Shown here: one piece after another, positions 13,837 through 17,205 of the stretch | Position numbering within the stretch: position 1 is the first letter of the stretch | Layout: every line of letters starts with the position of its first letter | Assembly: GCA_964513905.1 (NCBI GenBank) | Contig: CAZENS010000014.1 | Span: forward strand, 1-17,205 | DNA: 17,205 bases | Direction of reading: 5' to 3' | Source of the DNA: CAMEGH01 sp964513905 | Lineage (GTDB): Bacteria; Patescibacteriota; Saccharimonadia; Saccharimonadales; Saccharimonadaceae | The notes under the pieces: generated by a model | What the model was told of the DNA's origin: nothing | What the model saw: the letters and a program-made list of their open reading frames with translations, nothing else | Databases searched by the model: none | Made by a program: the position numbers and the translations under genes

Positions 13837-16539
13837 CTAGTCTGATGAGTCATTTTCAGAGTTAGGTTTTGGCTTGTCGTTCTTTTTTTCTGGTGTGAAT
13901 TGGCGAGAACCTCCGCCAGAGTAAAGAGCATCGTCTCGTGCGGTTGCAGATATTGATTGTGTGCCGTCTATGGTCGTTGTGGTCGAGTAGCTCCCTGCGC
14001 TATTAATAGGTACATTCGCAACAACAGCTCCGCCAACACTTATTTCTAGCGATGTGAGCGGGTGAGTACCCTGGCCAACAGTTACAATAATCTGGTATTT
14101 ATTTCCACCAGTGCTATTCACCTTTATGTTGCCAATACTCGGCTTAACATCTTCACATCTGTGCTTATCATCTTCCTTGCTTGCGTCGTAGCCGTCGGGC
14201 GCTATAAAGGTTGGTCGTTTCGTGATAGGATCTGTGGTTTTATATACGGCTATTTCTACTCTTGCTTCTTGTGGTGTACAGTCGGTCGCTTTTTTCTTTG
14301 ACACCTTGTCGAAGGTTAGCTTTTCTTCACTGCGGCCAGCATTTTGGTCGAACCAAGATGGGTAAATATCAGTCCTGCCATTAATAGCCATGTCTTTGAT
14401 GCCATCGGGTCGTGCAAATGGCTGATTGAGCTCCCATCTTTTGTCTGGAAGATATACGTTCATATGGACCGCCTGATTGTAGTCGTTAGAGACTCTCCGC
14501 ACAACGGAGTTGTCGCTAGATGCAAGTGGGCTTCCGTCGTGATTTCCCATCCATACACCCGTTGCGACTACGGGAGAATAGTTCATAAGCCACGAGTCTT
14601 TTGCTTGGCCATTACCATTCTCTGTTGTTCCGGTTTTTGCAGCAGTGACGACATTTGGCACAACGAATCCAAATGAGTAACCCTGTGAACCAAAGGTGAT
14701 AGTTCTGGCGTTTGCATCACTTAGAATACTTGAAATCATATAGGCAACTTGTGGATCGACAGCCTGTTTCGGCTTTGGGTCTTCCCATTTCTTTAGCGTT
14801 TCACCTACAGAGTTTTTAACTTCTAACACATATGCGAGCGGCTTATAGGCTCCTCCACGAGCAAGTGACGCATATGAGTTTGTATGTTCAACTTGACTAA
14901 CGGTACAGCCACCGCCGATTGCAGCCGATAGTCCAGCATTGTTGTTGTCTCGGCAATAGGAGAGGTTGCCCAGGTCTCGCGCTGTTTTTAAAGACTCCTC
15001 GATGCCTGCGATGTGCATTGCCTTAACTGCTGGTCGGTTGAGCGATCCTGCTAGTGATTGACGAATTGTTACGCCGCCGTATGTTTGCCGAGTGTAGTTC
15101 TGTAGTGTACAGCTTCCTTGGTAGCCTGCACAATATATGGAGTCAATGTTCTCGTCGCGCAAGACAACTCCAGGTGCATAGTTTACTCCTTCGCGCTGCT
15201 TGAATAGCGGAGCAAAGTCAACAATCGGCTTGATGCTAGAGCCTGGCTCAAGGGGCGAGGTTGCTCCATTTTGTTGACCATAGCCTTCTTGCGAATAGTT
15301 AACGCTTCCTACCATTGCGATAACTTGACCAGTCTGGGTATCAACAGATGAAAGTGCAAGATTGTTTGCTCCATATGCTGGCAGCATAGTGGCTCCGGTT
15401 GCAACGGCAGCTTCTGCAGCTTGCTGAGCGCGATAATCGAGTGTTGTTTTTACTGTAAGGCCACCACGTCCTACAGTTGTTCTTCCGAGTTCTTTTTCAA
15501 GAGCTTTGCGCACTTCCAGTACAAAGTGTGGTGCTTTGATATTCTCGTTTGTATTAACAGGCGGTTTTATATTATCTAAGATTGGGTAAGCCTTGGCTTC
15601 GTCGGCCTCCTTTTTTGTGATGAAATTCTCGGAAAGCATGGAATCGATTACTTTATGCTGACGTTGAATAAGTGGCTTATGACCCTCTTCGTTGTATGGA
15701 TCGTATAGTCCTGGCTGGTTTGGTATGCCCGCAAGGAGGGCGGCCTCTGCTACGGTAAGTTCTTTCGATGATTTTCCAAAGTATGTTTGCGCACCACTTT
15801 CTACACCATTTCGACGACCACCGTAGGGCGACTCGTTAAGGTATAGAGTGAGAATTTGGTCCTTGTCATACATACGCTCTACTTCAAGCGATAAGATAAC
15901 TTCCTTTATCTTACGGGGAATACCGCCAACGCCACGCTCTTTTGCCTCATCGGCAAAGAAAACCTGTTTTACAAGTTGCTGTGTGAGTGTTGAGCCACCC
16001 TGTGTGCTCCCACCACGAGCGTTATTGTAGGCTGCTCGGGTGAGCCCAGATATACTAATGCCGTTGTGCTTATAAAAATCTTTGTCTTCAATGGCAATCG
16101 TAGCTTGTTTCATGTGCTTATTGATTTGCTCACTTTTTACTACCTGTTTGTAGTCGCCGTCGCCCTTATCTTCCCACAGGAGTTCGTTGTTGCGGTCGTA
16201 ATATCTTGTAACTGTAGTTTGCACTCGCTTGGCAAGTTCGCTTGGTCGGATTGAATCAAGGTCTCTTCTGTAGTAGGCAAACAGTGAGCCAACAGCGAGT
16301 ACGCCAATCAAAATAAGGACACCAATTATTTTAAGTAGCATGATGCCGCCGCGCTTACTAAACCAGTAGCCGGCTACTCGCTTTGGGTGCATTCTATAGA
16401 GCGCTCGTTTTACGGGGTGCTTAGGTAGCGTAGCTAAGTACTCGGCTCGCTTGCGGGCTTTTTGGTCTTTCTTGGTTTTACGTTTGTGCGACAGGTTTGA
16501 ATACAAACTCATCTTACGCGGTGAACTTTTCTTTCTCAC
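13837..16539 (-). CDS. Class A penicillin-binding protein (PBP1A-type transglycosylase/transpeptidase)
   Basis: A 900-residue bifunctional peptidoglycan synthase anchored in the cytoplasmic membrane. It has a long basic cytoplasmic N-terminus (1-66), a membrane segment (67-90), a GT51 glycosyltransferase domain with AIEDKDFYKH (Glu151), RGGSTQGGSTLTQQL, and LYLNESPYGG, and a transpeptidase domain with SSIK (nucleophile Ser434), SLN (499-501) and KTGTT (635-639). A C-terminal Ig-like beta domain (about 800-880) and an acidic/Lys/Pro-rich tail follow. The start is GTG at 16537-16539, with AGAAGTG upstream; an ATG ten codons in (16510-16512) has no ribosome binding site. The GTG overlaps the TGA of a nine-codon leader frame. 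Shares a divergent promoter region with tyrS and a terminator with the clpC operon. Confidence 0.95.
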   Translation of the reverse strand: MRKKSSPRKMSLYSNLSHKRKTKKDQKARKRAEYLATLPKHPVKRALYRMHPKRVAGYWFSKRGGIMLLKIIGVLILIGVLAVGSLFAYYRRDLDSIRPSELAKRVQTTVTRYYDRNNELLWEDKGDGDYKQVVKSEQINKHMKQATIAIEDKDFYKHNGISISGLTRAAYNNARGGSTQGGSTLTQQLVKQVFFADEAKERGVGGIPRKIKEVILSLEVERMYDKDQILTLYLNESPYGGRRNGVESGAQTYFGKSSKELTVAEAALLAGIPNQPGLYDPYNEEGHKPLIQRQHKVIDSMLSENFITKKEADEAKAYPILDNIKPPVNTNENIKAPHFVLEVRKALEKELGRTTVGRGGLTVKTTLDYRAQQAAEAAVATGATMLPAYGANNLALSSVDTQTGQVIAMVGSVNYSQEGYGQQNGATSPLEPGSSIKPIVDFAPLFKQREGVNYAPGVVLRDENIDSIYCAGYQGSCTLQNYTRQTYGGVTIRQSLAGSLNRPAVKAMHIAGIEESLKTARDLGNLSYCRDNNNAGLSAAIGGGCTVSQVEHTNSYASLARGGAYKPLAYVLEVKNSVGETLKKWEDPKPKQAVDPQVAYMISSILSDANARTITFGSQGYSFGFVVPNVVTAAKTGTTENGNGQAKDSWLMNYSPVVATGVWMGNHDGSPLASSDNSVVRRVSNDYNQAVHMNVYLPDKRWELNQPFARPDGIKDMAINGRTDIYPSWFDQNAGRSEEKLTFDKVSKKKATDCTPQEARVEIAVYKTTDPITKRPTFIAPDGYDASKEDDKHRCEDVKPSIGNIKVNSTGGNKYQIIVTVGQGTHPLTSLEISVGGAVVANVPINSAGSYSTTTTIDGTQSISATARDDALYSGGGSRQFTPEKKNDKPKPNSENDSSD

Positions 16540-16575
16540 GTCCCAATCACTTCTTTCATAAGCATTATTTTTCCT

Positions 16576-16584
16576 ATTATAGCA
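16576..16584 (-). promoter_or_regulatory. Extended -10 promoter of the PBP gene
   Basis: On the minus strand TGC-TATAAT is a perfect extended -10; the -35 region is poor. Predicted start near 16569, leader about 30 bases. The first ATG in the leader (16565) opens a nine-codon frame ending at the GTG start of the PBP gene. Confidence 0.7.
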
Positions 16585-16612
16585 AAAGCCCTGGCAGCCT
16601 TGCTAGTCTATT

Positions 16613-16621
16613 TGTTACAAT
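16613..16621 (+). promoter_or_regulatory. Extended -10 promoter of tyrS
   Basis: TGT-TACAAT (TG at 16613-16614, TACAAT 16616-16621) with no good -35. Predicted start near 16628, leader about 30 bases ending in AAAGGAG (16645-16651), six bases before the ATG. A four-codon frame ATG-AAT-AAC-GCA-TAA (16632-16646) ends in the Shine-Dalgarno sequence. Confidence 0.6.
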
Positions 16622-16657
16622 AAAAAGTAACATGAATAACGCATAAAGGAGCTCCAG

Positions 16658-17205
16658 ATGACCCTGGCCGAAGAATTAACGTGGCGAGGTTTTGTTAATC
16701 AAACCACTTTCTCTGATATTAACGAAGTAAACACTCCACGCACATTATATTTTGGAGTTGACCCGAGCGCCGACAGCATGACGATTGGGAATCTTGCTTC
16801 TGTGCTACTGGTTCGGCATTTTCTAGATTACGGCCATAAGGTTATTTTGCTCGTCGGTGGTGCAACTGGTATGATCGGTGATCCTGATGGCAAAAAGCAA
16901 GAACGCGAGTTGCGCAACAAGGACACCGTTGAGAAGAACGTAACGGCACTTATCGATGAATTAAATACGCTATTCGACGGCAAGCCGTTTGAGGTTGTTA
17001 ATAATAATGACTGGTTTAAAGACATGAATTATGTAGAGTTTCTACATAAAATAGGTAAGCATGTTAGCATGACGCAGCTGCTCGATAGGGATTTTGTGAG
17101 GCAACGCATAGGAAGTGGCGGCAGTGGCATTAGCTACGGAGAGTTTAGTTACAGCCTTATTCAGGGGTATGATTTTCTTCATTTATTTCAGGAAAAAGGC
17201 GTCAC
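16658..17205 (+). CDS. tyrS: Tyrosyl-tRNA synthetase (3' partial, cut by window end)
   Basis: Class I aminoacyl-tRNA synthetase that charges tRNA-Tyr. The first 182 residues cover most of the Rossmann catalytic domain: LTWRGFVNQTT, YFGVDPSADS (substrate-binding strand), LVGGATGMIGDPDGK, NNNDWF, GKHVSMTQLL, and EFSYSLIQGYDFLHL (Tyr and Gln contacts of the tyrosine pocket). The HIGH signature is replaced by TIGN (42-45), losing both histidines. The KMSKS loop and the tRNA-binding S4-like domain lie beyond the window. Good Shine-Dalgarno AAAGGAG supports this ATG. It is divergent from the PBP gene. Confidence 0.95.
   Translation, partial: MTLAEELTWRGFVNQTTFSDINEVNTPRTLYFGVDPSADSMTIGNLASVLLVRHFLDYGHKVILLVGGATGMIGDPDGKKQERELRNKDTVEKNVTALIDELNTLFDGKPFEVVNNNDWFKDMNYVEFLHKIGKHVSMTQLLDRDFVRQRIGSGGSGISYGEFSYSLIQGYDFLHLFQEKGV

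Noticed and set aside
1..17205. TGA read as a sense codon (code 25, as in Gracilibacteria)
   Set aside because: All core proteins read full length under the standard bacterial code with no in-frame TGA needed, and Trp is coded by TGG as normal.
1..17205. CRISPR array, tRNA, rRNA, insertion sequence or prophage genes
   Set aside because: No direct-repeat array, cloverleaf or CCA end, rRNA-like stretch, transposase or phage protein was seen in the intergenic regions or frames.

Overview
The window looks like part of a streamlined bacterial chromosome, most likely a Candidate Phyla Radiation member and probably Candidatus Saccharibacteria (TM7). That placement is inferred from gene families and gene style, since no rRNA is present. 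Genes are tightly packed and the base composition is moderate (roughly 40-45% G+C by eye). All ten readable stop codons are TAA or TAG. No tRNA, rRNA, CRISPR array, insertion sequence or prophage gene was seen. A run of exactly 100 N (7244-7343) marks a scaffold gap of unknown true size and cuts two genes.

Layout. (1) 1-930: the 3' part of a gene fusing RNase HII to a YraN/UPF0102 nuclease-like domain, convergent with and overlapping a cytosolic M1 zinc aminopeptidase (913-3432, minus). (2) A 37-base divergent promoter region, apparently giving leaderless mRNAs, separates the aminopeptidase from a membrane-anchored or exported HNH nuclease of the DUF1524/GmrSD type (3470-4168). (3) A self-contained minus-strand cassette (about 4168-4991) has its own promoter, dyad symmetry at the start of transcription, an unrecognised 229-residue protein and a terminator. 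(4) A COG0523/CobW metallochaperone GTPase (5003-6031, minus) is divergent from nusA (6159 to the gap). The nusA leader carries a hairpin plus T-run that looks like an intrinsic terminator. (5) After the gap, a second unrecognised minus-strand gene (7344-7801) has its own consensus promoter.

(6) 7905-13821: a four-gene plus-strand stress/repair operon. It starts with a CIRCE operator (HrcA target) overlapping the promoter, followed by clpC, a membrane-anchored HExxH protein, radA and a PIN-TRAM protein like Bacillus YacL, and it ends in a terminator. The order clpC-radA-yacL matches the clpC operon of Bacillus, where ctsR-mcsA-mcsB precede clpC and disA lies between radA and yacL. Here those partners are absent and a membrane metalloprotease candidate sits directly after clpC. 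(7) A class A penicillin-binding protein (13837-16539, minus) is divergent from the start of tyrS (16658 to the window end), whose HIGH signature reads TIGN.

The window is mostly housekeeping: replication/repair (RNase HII, RadA), transcription elongation (NusA), translation (TyrRS), proteolysis (ClpC, M1 aminopeptidase), cell wall (PBP) and metal handling (COG0523). The parts most likely to be new are the HrcA-controlled clpC/metalloprotease/radA/PIN-TRAM operon, the two orphan G+C-richer cassettes, and the regulatory designs: leaderless divergent promoters, the nusA leader terminator, and small leader ORFs before the PBP and tyrS genes.
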